A stretch of 64,000 nucleotides of DNA. Origin: Lutraria lutraria (Eukaryota > Mollusca > Bivalvia > Venerida > Mactridae). Shown here piece by piece: positions 25,529 through 39,187 of this stretch. A program made the translations under genes and the position numbers. The notes under the pieces were generated by a model. The model was not told the origin of the DNA. It searched no databases and saw only the letters and a list, made by a program, of their open reading frames with translations. Each line of letters starts with the position of its first letter. The stretch's first letter is position 1. The stretch lies in NCBI GenBank assembly GCA_964023205.1, contig OZ026848.1, positions 1,726,501-1,790,500 on the forward strand. The letters run 5' to 3'.

Positions 25529-26006
25529 TAGTGATGCACGATAATACCGGTATACGGTACTGTATATTGCAATACGTTCCAAATGCAATACGTACTTGTA
25601 TGGTTCCACCCAGTATCGCGATATTTTAAAGTAAATTTATTTAGACTACTTCAACTTGTAGTGTATCAGCTGTATTCTAATTTGACCGGAAAACAGTTAG
25701 AAATATTTTATTTGTGTAACTGAATTTGGACTGTATGTGTTGCCTTGCTCAAGGAGAGTTTTGTGTGTACAATTGTTGCATACTATATACAGCATGAAGT
25801 TTCATTCTAGTCACGGATATTTTCAATAGTTTTTTTGTGATAGCTAAAATAAATATACCATCATACATATTTTCATTAAAATCCAAGCTTAAATACTTAA
25901 TAAATCAAGAGTTTTAAACTCCAAATATATCGCGATGCATATTGCAATAATGTGTTGCGTATCGCATTATATCGCGAAACGAAATGTCCCGCAATACCCA
26001 TCCCCA
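25529..26006. mobile_element. 478-bp non-autonomous hAT-like element with 8-bp target duplication
   Basis: Flanked by CCATGCAA on both sides (25521-25528 and 26007-26014). The ends are imperfectly inverted: TAGTGATGCACGATA on the left, and TGGGGATGGGTATTG when the right end is reverse-complemented. Inside are ATCGCGATAT-type motifs near both ends, as in common animal hAT-derived repeats. There is no transposase ORF. It lies in a 1.3-kb stretch missing upstream of copy A. Confidence 0.72.
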
Positions 26007-26491
26007 CCATGCAATATCTACAGAAATTTAGATTTTTCTTTTTTTCAACGAGGGCAACAACTTTTACTACCGTTGAAAAAATCGTCGTAAAAAATTAAAG
26101 TATCCGAACTAATTATAAAAGAAATAAAGACGGGCGATACTTTAACATTTGTGTCTAGCACTGATCAAATACATCAGAAAAAATTGTGAGTTTGTATCCT
26201 TACACATTGGTTATTCTAAACAGGTTAAACCGCCAATCACTCTCAAAAATGCTTTTGGTCAGTTCTAACGGATATCGCGTGTATGAATTATACAATTTAT
26301 GTTTATATTAAAATTTCATGTATGAGATTGTTGCGTAATTTAGTATTGTATTTTGCGGTCCTCGAAGTTCTTAAGTGTACCGTCTGATCAATTAACACTG
26401 TGTACTCATGGGCATATTGGCACCATGTATATATGAAATAAATCTTGTTAACAAAACTATATGAACGAAGATCACTTTACTTTAGTTAATT

Positions 26492-29400
26492 ATGAAACCA
26501 GAGGAAAGTCAAAACGCACCAGTTCAAGATGAGAACATAAGACTGCAACAAAATGGAACAGAACATCAAAAACACCAACCTAAGGACGAAGAAGATGTTA
26601 AAGACAACACAGCCGTAACTGTTGAAGATCCGGAAACTCAGCCCCTGTTTCACTATGACGTGTTTGAAAATCCACCGATTATTTTGTCTATCGGTTTTGC
26701 CATGCAGGTACAATCTAAAACATTAATTTGGTATTTTTGTGCAACATCTTTACGGATATTAAGCATTTATTGGATTGTAAAACCTGCCGCTTGTTGAAAT
26801 ACGCCCTAGACAGTTTCCATTCATTGCTTAATACAATCTTAGAAATATCGAAGGACCGCGCGATAACAACATCTTTGAAATAATGATCCCTGTTAATAAT
26901 GTTTAATGTTTCTTTATCAAGAAGCCATAAGTTCATTTGTTAACTTGTGTTCGCGTTTCGACTAATTGTTCAGGTGATACCACCTCTAAATTAAGATATT
27001 TATTGCTGTGGAAGTTCTAAAATACGAATTATGCCGACGTTTAATCACTATTACATTTGTAATTATGATAAGGCTATGTATATGAGAAACGAAAGTATCA
27101 ATGAAACCTCGTACCAATGGTTTGTTTGCTTGTTTGTTTGAGTTTAAAGCCCATTTTCAACAGTCAGAGTCATATGAGGTGGACAGTTCACTTAACCATC
27201 GTTCCTGGGAAGAACCAGTACTAGTCTCTCATCCTCCGTAAGCAACAGTTACTGCCTACTTTCACATATAAAGAAACATGGTCAGTAGCGGGGCTTGAAC
27301 CCACGACCCTCTATCAGTGAAAGGTTACAGTGATTTGAAGTCAGCGACCTTAACCACTCTATTATCAATGATTAGACGGCGAACGTGTGTTGATTGAATT
27401 GTTATGAAATATTCTTCCTTTGTACTCACAGCAAGTGTTGATGAGTTTGTCACGTTCATTATCCACGGCATTACTAGTGGCGGAAATTCTATGTTCTCGA
27501 TCTAATGAGGGCTTTAAAGCTAGACTTCTGAGCTCAACCATGCTTATATCTGGTCTCACGACATTCCTACAAAATACAATAGGTATAAGGTAAGAGTATA
27601 TGTAACCTTTGAATGCAAACCAATTATTCATTCAAGCTTTAGTGACAATTACATGCATATATCCAAATCGGACAGACAAATGCAAAGTTATCATTGCATT
27701 AAACGAATGATCGTATTTGAAATAAAAATGAATGGCTTGTTTCAAAGTAGTGTAACAATCACTTTTAAGTTCTTCGTTTTTGGCTCGTGTTGCGTTATTT
27801 TGACAGACATTTACTCATAATCCATTCCAATTCTACAAAGAGTTACATGTAACTGAAAGCAGCAAACATGAATTGTTATCAAACCTAACTTTTTTTGTAA
27901 CCAAGGTTACCTCTATACCAAGGACCAGCGATGACGTATGTGGTTCCACTGTTGTCATTGGCGACTTTACCAGAATGGCAATGTCAAACAGATATAACAG
28001 GTGCGTATATATTCAATATACATATATCCTGACATAATGTTTATTTGAGGTATACACCGTTTTTCAACAATATTCAGCTATATACAGCGGCTGATTAGCC
28101 TAACTATATTTCCTGATCAGTATTCTAACCAGTTACAAATTTACCCTTCCACAAGGAACCAGTATTCCTGATCAGTTTTCTAACCAGTACAAATTTACCC
28201 TTCCACAAGGAACCAGTATTCCTGATCAGTTTTCTAACCAGTACAAATTTACCCTTCCACAAGGAACCAGTATTCCTGATCAGTATTCTAACCAGTACAA
28301 ATTTACCCTTCCACAAGGAACCAGTATTCCTGATCAGTATTCTAACCAGCAACTTCACATTTGGAGAAAATTAACATTTTGGCCGTATTGTCATAGAAGG
28401 GTATAACCTGCCACGACGGGTTTCGAACTCGGATCGCCAGGCTACAAATCCAGCGCACTAACCACTGGACCAAGGCGGCGGCAAAAAGTGTCGTGTCTTA
28501 ATGACTTTCAAACATTTCGCAATCAACAATCTTTCCAAACATTTCATCAAATACTTATATGTAACATACCGAATAGAAAGGGTTTGGATTGTTGTTGGGT
28601 TTTTTTGCTAACAATTGCAACCACAATCACCTACGTTTGATGAAGTACCTACATCATTACGTTATGTGTACGTAACAATACGTGCCTTGTAATAAATGAA
28701 TACATTATTTTATACAGGTAACCATAATTGATGATTACTTTTAGTGGTACACAAATGAACATTTGTTTCAACCTGGTAACGTAAAGACATCGTTCAGAAC
28801 AATTAAAATTCATCTTTGTCCATTTTATTTGTCAGCACGAACGACTCGAATGCATTTTTCTTACAGGAGAAAATAACATGACCATGTTTACAATGAACGA
28901 TACATTACGTGATCTTGTACAAAATATTGATAACGAGGCTAGTTTGATGTCAAAAGTTCAGAAAGTAAGTAAAGTATTAACTGACATAATGTACATCCAT
29001 GAACAGAATAAATGACGATGAACGGTAAATGTTGTATACAAACTATGAACGCGAATCATCGAATCATATGAAATCATGGTCAGAAAAAAAATCTATTCAT
29101 GTACAAACAATCATTTGTACGTTAGTTTTGTCCAGTTAAACAACATTACAGAAGACATCCAAGCGCACTTATATGACTGTGTTGCTCGTTTTACGAGAAG
29201 CTAAATTATCATCAGTTTCTTGTTGACTTTAAGAAACGTCAGATTTTTACTTTAGAAGTGATAGAAAAGTGAATTTGATATACATGTATTGTACGTGTTT
29301 AAGTATGCAATATCAAAAAAAGTTTACTGTAAACAGATGTATATATAAGCAAAGGATTCTTAGGATAAAAAAAACAAGCAAACATCCACCTTCCCCAAAA

Positions 29401-32400
29401 GTACTAGTACCGTCGGCTTGAAGGAACCATTCAATATCTACATTGATTTAAATGCATATGTTCTACATTTCACAGTTTGAGGGGAGTCTGATGATCGCTG
29501 GAGGATTCCATATGTTAGTTGGTGCCCTGGGTATTGTAGGCGTTTTACTGAGATTTATTGGTCCAATCACAGTCATTCCCGCCCTAACAATTATTGGGTT
29601 ATATATATACAAGGCTATAGTCAAGTTTGCAAAGACACAGTGGAGCATGGCTGTATTGTAAGTGTTCTGGGACACCCTTTTATATTACTAGTATCCAGTC
29701 AACATGGGTAACATGATCCCATAATTCTAGAAATGCTCATTAATAAAAACTGTTTATAAATATTTTCACTATAAATGACAGTATGATAACAGTGATCTAG
29801 TTTTGCACACATATGTACGCAAGATCACCTCTTAATACTAAGATCGGTTGAATAAATGGTACATGTATATCGAAATGGCTTGATGCTGTCTCAAAATTGT
29901 GAACGTTTAAAATCTGCCACTACATCAAAAATGAAAGCGATGGAGTTTGCTTTGAGATATTCTCGAACCGCTTGTAGCGCTCTGATTTTACTAATGTTTC
30001 CATTTTCTGAACAAGATTTTCGTTTCAGTGCCCCGTTGTGCATGAGAGTAATATAATAATTTCGTCATACGATTGTTACAGAACTGTGGTTGTTGCTATG
30101 GCATTGTCGTTTTACTTACGTAAAAGAAAAACACCAATCCCGGCCTGGACACGAGGAAAGGGTTTCCACATTAGATGGCTTCCAGTTCATCAGATGTTTT
30201 CGGTAATTGTTATGAACATTATTTGATATTAATTCCTTGAAAGCATTTCATTCCATTTCCTTAAAAACATTATTATTATTATTTTATTTGCATTTATATC
30301 TTTATTTCGAAACATCAGTACGCTTACAGTCTATAAGGAATATAACACAATAAAGTACATTAATAAATACATAGACAGTTTAAAATGATTTCAGAAAGTC
30401 ACACATTCTAACATTGAGTCAGTACAATTACGATAATGTACAAATACCTGGCTACAGCAGTTCGTTGTCATGTTTGTTACCAAGTATGTACCACTGAAAA
30501 TTAAAGAACAACAAATATCAAATTGTTCAACGTAAAAATATCCTGTCTGTTCGCGAGCATGTTCACACACTTTTCTATATGGGGTGTAATTATAAACATA
30601 CACATAGACAATGAACGAATGGTTGTGTTGTAGGTATTAATAGCGTGCGTTGTTGGTTGGGCAGTTAGTGCAATCCTAACAGCTTATGACGTCATACCAA
30701 ACGATCCCAAATCTGACAGTTACTATGCCAGAACAGATTCCAGAACACAGGTGTTATATGACACTAATTGGATTATAATCCCATATCCAGGTAACACAAT
30801 GGCTCATTTCGAGAGTTTCTGATGTCTATAAAGGAAAATGTACAATTTATTATTATACAAAAATTCAACCAGGGAAACGAATACTGCTTGAATGTTCACA
30901 CCTAAAACCGTAGCCTTTTAACGAAAGGAAATACATTATTGTTCAATTAAAATAGTAAAGTTTTGTCTGTCTCAGGTTCAAGTTTTAAAACAATATGACT
31001 GAAACGTAATTGAATCATTCAGAAGTTAACTTAATTCTGATTATCGTAAAAACAAGCAATATTTTAATCTGCTCTTAATTCAAGGTCAATTCGGGCCTCC
31101 AGATTTCGACACTGGCGCTTTAATTACATTTATGATGGGAACCATAAGTTCGATCATTGACTCTGTTGGTGATTATTACGCATGCGCAAAAGTGTGTGAT
31201 GCTCCTCCTCCTCCAAAACATGCGGTCAATAGAGGTATGTAACATAGAACTGTATCGCTCGTGTATATTGTGATATATCATTGAAATACCAAATTAATCA
31301 TGTTAATTTGATCAAATAGTAAAGGAAGAACTTTAGTTTTGTTATTCAAATACTTTTTCTCTGAAGTTTTAATTAACTGACCTCCGATCTGTTCTTGAAT
31401 TTCTATTATTTGAAGACATAGTTCACAGATTGAAAAAAAGGTGGAATAAGGTGAGAGATGGTACTCTATGAATTGTGAAATAGCAAGTTTTTGCCAAGAA
31501 ACACGTACATGCATCAAAAGAACTCCGAGATATATTTAGTAATTGTTTACATAATACACTACAAACCTAGTCTTGCTCAAACTAAATATTTGGTATGGCC
31601 TTGGCTTGAGCTCTCATTTAAAGCCTTTTAGTTGTCAATATAATCATTGGATTGTGCAACTTTATTTAAAGCTGGATATAGCAGAATATTATCTTTATCC
31701 TTATTATGTCTTAAAGGTATCGCTGTTGAGGGCTTCATGAGTTTTGTTGGGGGTTGGACCGGAGTAGGTCATGCCACATCAACCTTTGGAGGAAACATTG
31801 GCTCTATAGGAATAACTCGGGTAAAGCTTGCTTTTAACATTATTATTCGCAAAACTGTTTTGGCCATTAATAGACAATAATGAGTTTTTGTTTATTTATT
31901 TACAATTCTAGAATGAAGATTAAGTCTCATCTTATAAAACAAAATAGTTCTACAGTACAATTTCTCCAATGCTGCCCTCTCTTGAGCAACATCCTCCTTT
32001 CAACAACAACATGATTTTCTCCACAACCTCTCAACAACAATATGATTTTGCTACTCCCTTTTATATATGTTCTATAGGAATAACTCGAGTAAATAATGCT
32101 TGCTTTCAACATGATATTATGTTCTTCATAAAACAGATTTAGCTTTTAATAAATAAATGATGATGTTTGAACATAATCATGTGCATACTATGAAATGATT
32201 GTTTCAAACATATATATATATATACGTCTACATGTGTATATAAATTTGTTAACTATGTATATTGCGTACATTTTAAATATGTACGCCAAATATAGTAATA
32301 ATTCGACTTTGGTTACATATATTGATGTAGATGACCATCAGACCAGGTAGAGAGATGTCATGCTGTCTGGGTGCATACACATTCACCTACTTAGTTTGTT

Positions 32401-34208
32401 GCTAGCTCTAAAATATATTAGTAACTTTTTTCACATGTATTTGTTTCAGGTTGCGAGTCTGAGAGTTTTCCAGGTTGTGGGTCTCCTATTTATTTTATTT
32501 GGATTGTTGGGCAAAGTAGGGGCTGTGTTTGTAACAATCCCTTATAGTGTGGTGGGTGGGATGATGATGATAAACTTTGGTGTTCTAACTGGTGTCATGT
32601 TATCAAATCTTCAATTTATTGATATCAATTCTACCAGAAACCTCGCCATTATTGGAATGTCTATGCTTACATCTTTAATGTTACCTTACTACATGGAAAC
32701 AACGCCCGGTGCTATCAGTACAGGTACGTATACAACGTAACATCAGTATTTGTACTGATGATCTTGAATGTACAGGGTTTTTGTATGAAAGGAGGAAGAC
32801 GCTGGGCGCTTGGGAAAATTAAATGAAAAGACAAACCCAATGCAAATAGAGGAAATATGTTTTTAGGAAAATATAGCTTTTTACTTAGGGGAAGACGCTG
32901 ACGGTCAGCATCGCTTTCTTAGTAAAAGAAACCCTGATGTAACCGACATAATGGTTGCATATACAAACATATCATTCATAATAAGGATTATCAGCTGTTG
33001 TATCTCGCTCTACATCTCAATATAGTCAAGTTTTAGTTAACATCACTAAAATATTCAAATTTCCAATTAAACTGACGAGTTGATTATGTCTCAATTATAT
33101 AAACGATTTGTTTGTTTCATCGGTTTAAACGCCATTTTCAACATTATTTCAGTTATATCGTGGCCTTAACGAGTATTAAGTTACTAACCACATTCTAGCC
33201 GTCAAGCTACCTTACATTATTCAGAGGTGGAGGACAATTTAACATAGGATGTTATATCTTCAGTCAAAGTCATGGACAGTGTGAGCCTCGCCCGGGGTTC
33301 GAACTCACGACCTCTCGGTCAGTAGTGAAACGCTCTAACCAATGAGCTAGCCGGGCGGGCTTATACAAACGAACCACATGTATTAAATTAGCATAACATG
33401 TATATATACATATCATTAGTACTACATGTTATATCATAATTATACTGGACATCTTTTTCTATATTTTCAGTATTATGATGTTGCATGTTGAAATAAGTGT
33501 GATCGTCAATTAATGAGAAATTTCATTAATATGAGTTTTCAGACATCGCTAAATAGTCAGAATAGAAAGCTAATGTTACCTTGTTTCGCATGCTTCTTCA
33601 ATATTGGCCCAATAGTCATTACCATGGATACATGTTTTAATTTCCATAATAATATTCTTCAGGAATTTCTCGACTAGATGACACCTTAACGATATTTTTG
33701 TCAAATCCTCCATTTATTGCTGGCGTTCTTGCATGTTTCCTTGACAACACCATTCCGGGTAAGGCATATCTTTATTTCTTCAGTTTTATAATTGCTTGCT
33801 AATATGCATATTTGGATTTATTGTTTGTTGTAATTTTGACTGTTTTGTGGTATCAGCTCTGAAATAGTAAACAAAATGTATATAAGTCAGGAACGGCCTA
33901 ACTCTACTTTAAAATGTCTCTGGAACCATAGTGTATGTCATAATTATGAATTACGTATGCACATACAACATAAGAGGTACAAATCAACTATAATCATTTT
34001 CCTTTATACAGGGACTTACGATGAAAGAGGCATGTCAGCATGGAAAGGGGATGTAGAAGACAATAACCAAACACTTCCAAGAACGGTTCCGGAATGGTAC
34101 GGAAGCAGACTTGAAAAGCTGAAGAAAACTATTTATATCGTACCATTCTACAAACAGCTGTCAAAGAAATTCTCTTTTCTCAAATTTTTACCATTTTTTC
34201 CAAAGTGA
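26492..34208 (+). CDS. SLC23-family nucleobase/ascorbate transporter-like protein, copy C (12 coding exons, 615 aa)
   Basis: Exons: 26492-26707, 27432-27589, 27906-28000, 28867-28964, 29476-29657, 30082-30202, 30634-30790, 31085-31234, 31717-31820, 32450-32723, 33663-33758, 34012-34208. Exon lengths and phases are identical to copy A, borders are GT/AG, and no stop interrupts the joined frame. By eye the protein differs from copy A at about 14 residues, three of them at positions 8-10. All unusual substrate-site residues (Q72-Q73, D368, G418) are shared. Known for the family: plasma-membrane UraA-fold carriers of ascorbate or nucleobases. Introns are near-identical to those of A except intron 3, where C has a shorter 54-bp minisatellite and a tRNA-like insert in place of about 450 bp. 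It appears to be a functional recent duplicate. Regulation is not evident from the sequence. Confidence 0.92.
27105..27362 (-). mobile_element. tRNA-derived SINE in intron 1 of copy C
   Basis: Same insertion as in copy A, with the same TATCAATGA target duplication (27096-27104 and 27363-27371). It was therefore present before the A/C duplication. Confidence 0.8.
28108..28350. repeat. 54-bp minisatellite in intron 3 of copy C (about 4.5 units)
   Basis: Five occurrences of CCTGATCAGT at about 54-bp spacing (one interval is a base longer). Some units read CAGTTTTC for CAGTATTC. It is shorter than the array in copy A. Confidence 0.92.
28407..28482 (-). mobile_element. tRNA-like SINE head in intron 3 of copy C
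   Basis: The minus strand reads GCCGCCGCCTTGGTCCAGTG with an A box and later B box GAGTTCGAAACCCG. It lies directly after the minisatellite, in a place where copy A instead has about 450 bp of unrelated sequence (2,620-3,070). No target duplication was seen, so this is a fragment or a rearranged insertion. Confidence 0.55.
31950..32080 (+). repeat. CAACAACATGATTTTC dispersed repeat in intron 9 of copy C
   Basis: Same element as in copy A intron 9, with two 31-bp units instead of three. Confidence 0.65.
33107..33360 (-). mobile_element. tRNA-derived SINE in intron 10 of copy C
   Basis: Same insertion as at 7682-7935. The target duplication is TTATATAAACGA on the left (33095-33106) and TTATACAAACGA on the right (33361-33372), with one mutation since insertion. 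Confidence 0.85.
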
Positions 34209-37205
34209 TTATATAAATTGTACATTACATGTAGATATAGGTAATATTTGAAATGATATACTCCTGTAAAATAAAGTTGTATTTAGATGTTGATAAAAAA
34301 GTTTAACTAATGAAGACGTAAGTCTGCGTCACTCGTCGTTCCGTTTAATGCTGGCTTATGCATGTCCTAATTTGTGAATTTAGTTGTTATGATATTAAAA
34401 TCAAAGGGGATTATATGAATTGAAAAAGATACCAAAATAGTGGAAACAGTGAATGAACTACTTATGTACTTCTTACATACAGCATGTGACTGTAAATGAC
34501 TTAAATAAGGGAGATAACAATAACAGACTAGAGGATACTTTTACGACTAGTTACCAAACATTGACCGTTATTTGTTTGGTAGCAGACGAATTGCTGAAAA
34601 ACAGTCACTGGAATAATAAAATCTTTGCATAGAATTAGGAGAGAAATAAAAGAAAAACGATAAAACCAATATGTACAATAGGCAATCTGTTTGGACACAT
34701 ATATATTATATTATTAGACTCATTAACAAAATAAATAATAGGTCTGGACAGTGGTCTTCATTTGCTGAGTTATACTGTACATTTTGTATCATCAGATGTT
34801 TAGGGTTGGGAGAATTTGTATAATCAATGAAATCACGAGAAACATGTGACATGTGTAAACATTACCTGAAGAATGTCATTGAATGAGAACAGATTATAGG
34901 ATTTACGTGTATAAACAGCAGACGGCATGTTGTTTGGTTCAGTCAAACTACAAATGGTTATGTTGAAAATTAAAGGCAGAACAATACATTTATTAAATAT
35001 TATTGAACAAAAACGCATCAACATAAAAATGTATTGTACAAGTTAACAAACAGTATGAAGTATACATCATAAATACAATAATTATAAATGCATGTACACA
35101 CAAGACAGTAGAAACACAGACGATATTATTATATTTGTAAGTTATTTATCCATGTATTGTATTCCTTGTATAAGAATAAAATAAAACTCGGACTTTTAAA
35201 TGTATAAAGCCATACGAGTATATGTTGTCTATCTTTCATTTCTGTTTATAGTTCCTTATCAAAATTTACAGGTCGTTTCCAATATTCATTTTTTAAAATT
35301 AGGTTCGTGGATGTGATTCATATCACACACAAACAATTAATCTGCCAATATTAGGACTGTCAGATATAGCTTTATATACATGTACTTTATAGTCAAACAA
35401 CAAATATCCGGTTTTCACTGGCATCCATCGATGGAACTGTCTTCATATACATTATAGTTCGGAGATATACATATAGATCATATGCAACTAATTAAAATAC
35501 CACAAAAGAATGACCTAAACGAAAATAATGTCTATGGTGTAAGTGGTGATCAGGATTATCTTAAATTAAGAAATTTTATACACAACAATGTTAAAAAGCT
35601 ATTTGCACTTGTCCGCGTCCGCTTCCGTATCCGTTGTCCGCGAGACTTTTTCCATATGTACATGTCCGTCGTCCATAAGCATTATGTATCAAGATATGGT
35701 TGTACGAGTATATTACAAGATAATAAAAACCGAAAGCTTTCAGATGTGCTATATTTCAATTTTCATAAAAACTTAAATATGCAGGTATATAATTAATTTG
35801 CTTAAAGTAGCATGAACGCCTAAGGTTTTGGTGACTGACAGCCATGTATTTTTCACTTTTCGCTGCCCTTATCTTCAGGGAGGCGAGTGTCGAATTTGCT
35901 TTTAATTTTCAGGTTCCATAGCATCTTAACTTTAATATTTGTAAGAAATTTACCGAACACGATGGCTATCTGCTTAGGAAAAACTTAGTTATATGATTCA
36001 CGTGAACCCCGAGTGCGCCTAGTGCTCGCTTTTTTCGTGAATCCCGTGGTCTTTTCAACACTGACCGACGTGGATGAATATCGACACAACGTTATATGAT
36101 ATATTGTTCTTGACTCTGAATATGCACTGGGACAACATTGCAACACCCGACATAATGAAAATGTAAACTGTACCATTTTATATCAAAAAGAAAAGTGTTT
36201 GTCATAATTAATATAGTCGTCTTAATTCTGTGGTATTTATGATACTGTAAGTTGATTACCCATTACACAACCCTTGGACGACAAGTTCGTTGAATGTTTA
36301 ATGTTACTTAAACGTTGAACTTACTGTGTATAATAGTGACATCATACTGTCCATTCAAAAAACAAAAGAAATGTGAAAGAAATGTTCGCTTTCAAGCATA
36401 TAAATGGTGAAAATATTAAACATAGTGCAATGGTTTTAACTGAAATCGGAAATTGTTCGTATGTATAGGTTAGAGTGCATATTTGGGAATCCTCGTACAT
36501 GAGAAAGTTTAAAGGAGCGGTACAGATTGTTGCTTTCTTATTACGAAGACCTACCAAGTACAGTACGAGTGTCTGCGAGTTATGGGTTATTCATGAGGTA
36601 CCAGCAAGTTATTTTTTTTGGTACCAGCGAGTAATTTACTAGTTGGCGATCCGTGCGGGCTCGTAAGAAAAATCCGTGTATGAGAAGGGGCTGTAAAGTT
36701 ACAAAAATATTCATTGTATTACATTGTAATGATGTTGTTGATGATGACAGTATCATTTTAACTCCAATGAGTCTTAATTACGTGATTACAGTTTTTTTTA
36801 TTTCTTACAAACACTTTTTTACATCATTTTCTGAGATCCATGTCCCAATGTAAGCCACGTTACATGTTATAAGGGAAATAAAAGTAACAAGTAAGGCCGA
36901 GTTGGTTTTACAATAGAACGAAATGTCTGACCACATAACAATTTGATTGTTTTGCTTAGCGAATTACAAATGAAGTAATCAAAACCCTAAGGAAAGGATG
37001 TTTCGATATAAAAATGATGTTTGCACATGACGAATTGATATTTCAACAAGGCGTATTACGTTTACCACTGACCAAATGACAATAATAATCATTGTATTAC
37101 GATTTCTTAGTGAGCGTAACATACTTAGTTTCAAACATAACAAATTGATGATGTACGATATTAGTCAGTGGAGGCGTTCCATATTAGTGCTTGAATACAC
37201 GAAAT
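34209..37205. other. 3' flank of copy C, no gene seen
   Basis: Near-identical to the copy A flank. One small C-only insert lies near 35,999-36,070. Short ORFs are present, but none shows a recognisable domain or consistent conservation beyond that expected from duplication. Confidence 0.55.
34270..34275 (+). terminator. Polyadenylation signal of copy C
   Basis: AATAAA lies 62 bases after the copy C stop codon, in the same place as in copy A. Confidence 0.6.
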
Positions 37206-37223
37206 AATGGTAATTTCCTTGTC

Positions 37224-37772
37224 ACAGTGCTCGCAGCATGCCAACAGTCTCGGAGCGTTTATTTGGCGATACCTGCTCGCAACATGCCAACAGTCTCGGA
37301 GCGTTTGTTTGGTCATATCTTCTCGCAACATGCCAACAGTCTCGGAGCGTTTATTTGGCGATACCTGCTCGCAACATGTCAACAGTCTCGGAGCGCTTAT
37401 TTGGTCATATCTGCTCGCAACATGCCAACAGTCTCGGAGCGTTTATTTGGCGGTACCTGCTCGCAACCTGTCAACGGTCTCGGAGCGTTTAATTGGCGAT
37501 ATCTGCTCGCAACATGCCAACAGTCTCGGAGCGTTTATTTGGCGATACTTGCTCGCTACATGCCAACAGTCTCGGAGCGTTTATTTGGCGATACTTGCTT
37601 GCTACATGTCAACGGTCTCGGAGCGTTTATTTGGCGATACCTGCTCGCTACATGTCAACGGTCTCGGAGCGTTTATTTGGCGATATTTGCTCGCTACGTG
37701 TCAACGGTCTTGGAGCATTTATTTGGCAATACCTGCTCGCAACATTCCAACAGTCTCGAAGCATTTATTTCG
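37224..37772. repeat. 46-bp minisatellite, long allele in the copy C flank (12 units)
   Basis: Twelve units with the core CAACAGTCTCGGAGCGTTTA, spaced exactly 46 bp (37,238; 37,284; 37,330 and so on). Because 46 is not a multiple of three and the unit lacks forward stops, all three plus frames stay open over the array. This produces overlapping repetitive ORFs near 37,191-37,818, which I treat as non-coding. Confidence 0.92.
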
Positions 37773-39187
37773 ACTCAGCTTTGACATTGTAGTTAGTTTT
37801 AATGGCATTTTGGATTAAAACACATAATCTAAACAACCTTTTGGGCATATATCAAGAAAATAGCCGAATTTTTATTTTCTTGATAAAGTCGCTTCTATTT
37901 TCGTGAAGTTTGTACATGGTTCTTTTTTCATTAATGAACATATCGTTTTATAACAAGTTTTACATAAATCTCGTAAATTCGCTTTCTACGAGTATGTCGT
38001 TTATTTATACTGTGGAAAGCGATATTCTTTGTTACAAAAAGAAATTTAACATTAGCTACACTCAGGTAATAGCTTGTTGCTAATCATAATCGTGTACACA
38101 GTCTTATTGAATTCCTTCATGGGTTTAAGATTTATGTTTTGGCACGCATGTTTCTCGTGGGAAACGAGATTTGCGTGAAATGGGGTTTCTTTTCCAATGT
38201 TCCTCTTATATTGGCTTGTGAATAAATTCGTTCAGATAATTACATAATTATAATACTGTTTAAAAAAGTGACTTTTTTTCAAATGCCCCTCTCGGTACAG
38301 AGTGTATGTTTCGAACGCAAGCAGACATTGTTTTACAAAACAATAAGCAACAATGTCTCAATGCATGTTTTTTCTGGTGCTGAGAAATTACCAGAAAAAT
38401 ACCTTTGTCATATTAATTCTTAGTATATATATTTATAACGGGTAACAGTATTTCATAGCAGTTAATTAAAACGAGAGAAACACCATAGAGCAACTGTAGA
38501 AAGCCGTCTTTCAAACGGTGTTTTTTATAACCGACGAGGGCCGAAAATTCGGCATTTATTATCATAAAGTACAAGTTGAAGTGTAAACAATCACCTCTGA
38601 ATTAAAGTATCTATATTTTGGCGTACTTACCAACTTCTACTTGTAATTAATTGCAAGTACAGTTTGTATGTTCTTACTTGTATTTTTGTAGCATTTCGTG
38701 ACATTTTGGAACAACTCCGAACATGAATGTGAACACTTTTAATGTTATTTGCGTATCAAATTCAAATCAAGAGATCTTTAATGCAATTTACTAACCAATC
38801 CAAAATTAAGGGCAATCATTATACCGTATAAGCAGCAGAATATGACAACTATGTATAGTGCGATTTTATTAAACGGTCAAAGCTGAACAATTACACATCC
38901 GCTGAATGCGATTATACACACACAGTCAACAGGTTTCGTTTATTTTACCGTTTTCATTTTTGGTCAATGTACTTACACATTTCTACTTGTATCTTATTAC
39001 ACGCACTTTTAACACTTATTTTTACACTTGTACCCCAAAACGTGTAATTGAATGATTTATTGTTATGATATAGTTTTTTCAGATTTTATAAATCAACAAT
39101 AGTGATGTACACCTTTGCAGTAGGGATCACACTTTGTGCATGTGCGTATATTTTCACTTATTTATTTTATACATACGTAGAATTACC
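37773..39187. other. Right part of the copy C duplication unit, no gene seen
   Basis: Matches 12,070-13,380 downstream of copy A with scattered substitutions. AT-rich, no supported gene. Confidence 0.55.

Noticed and set aside
37224..37772. CRISPR-like regular repeat
   Set aside because: Units are contiguous with no unique spacers and the context is eukaryotic.
37191..37818. Overlapping plus-strand ORFs of up to 203 codons
   Set aside because: Generated by the 46-bp minisatellite, which has no forward stops in any frame. No start context or non-repeat domain supports a protein.
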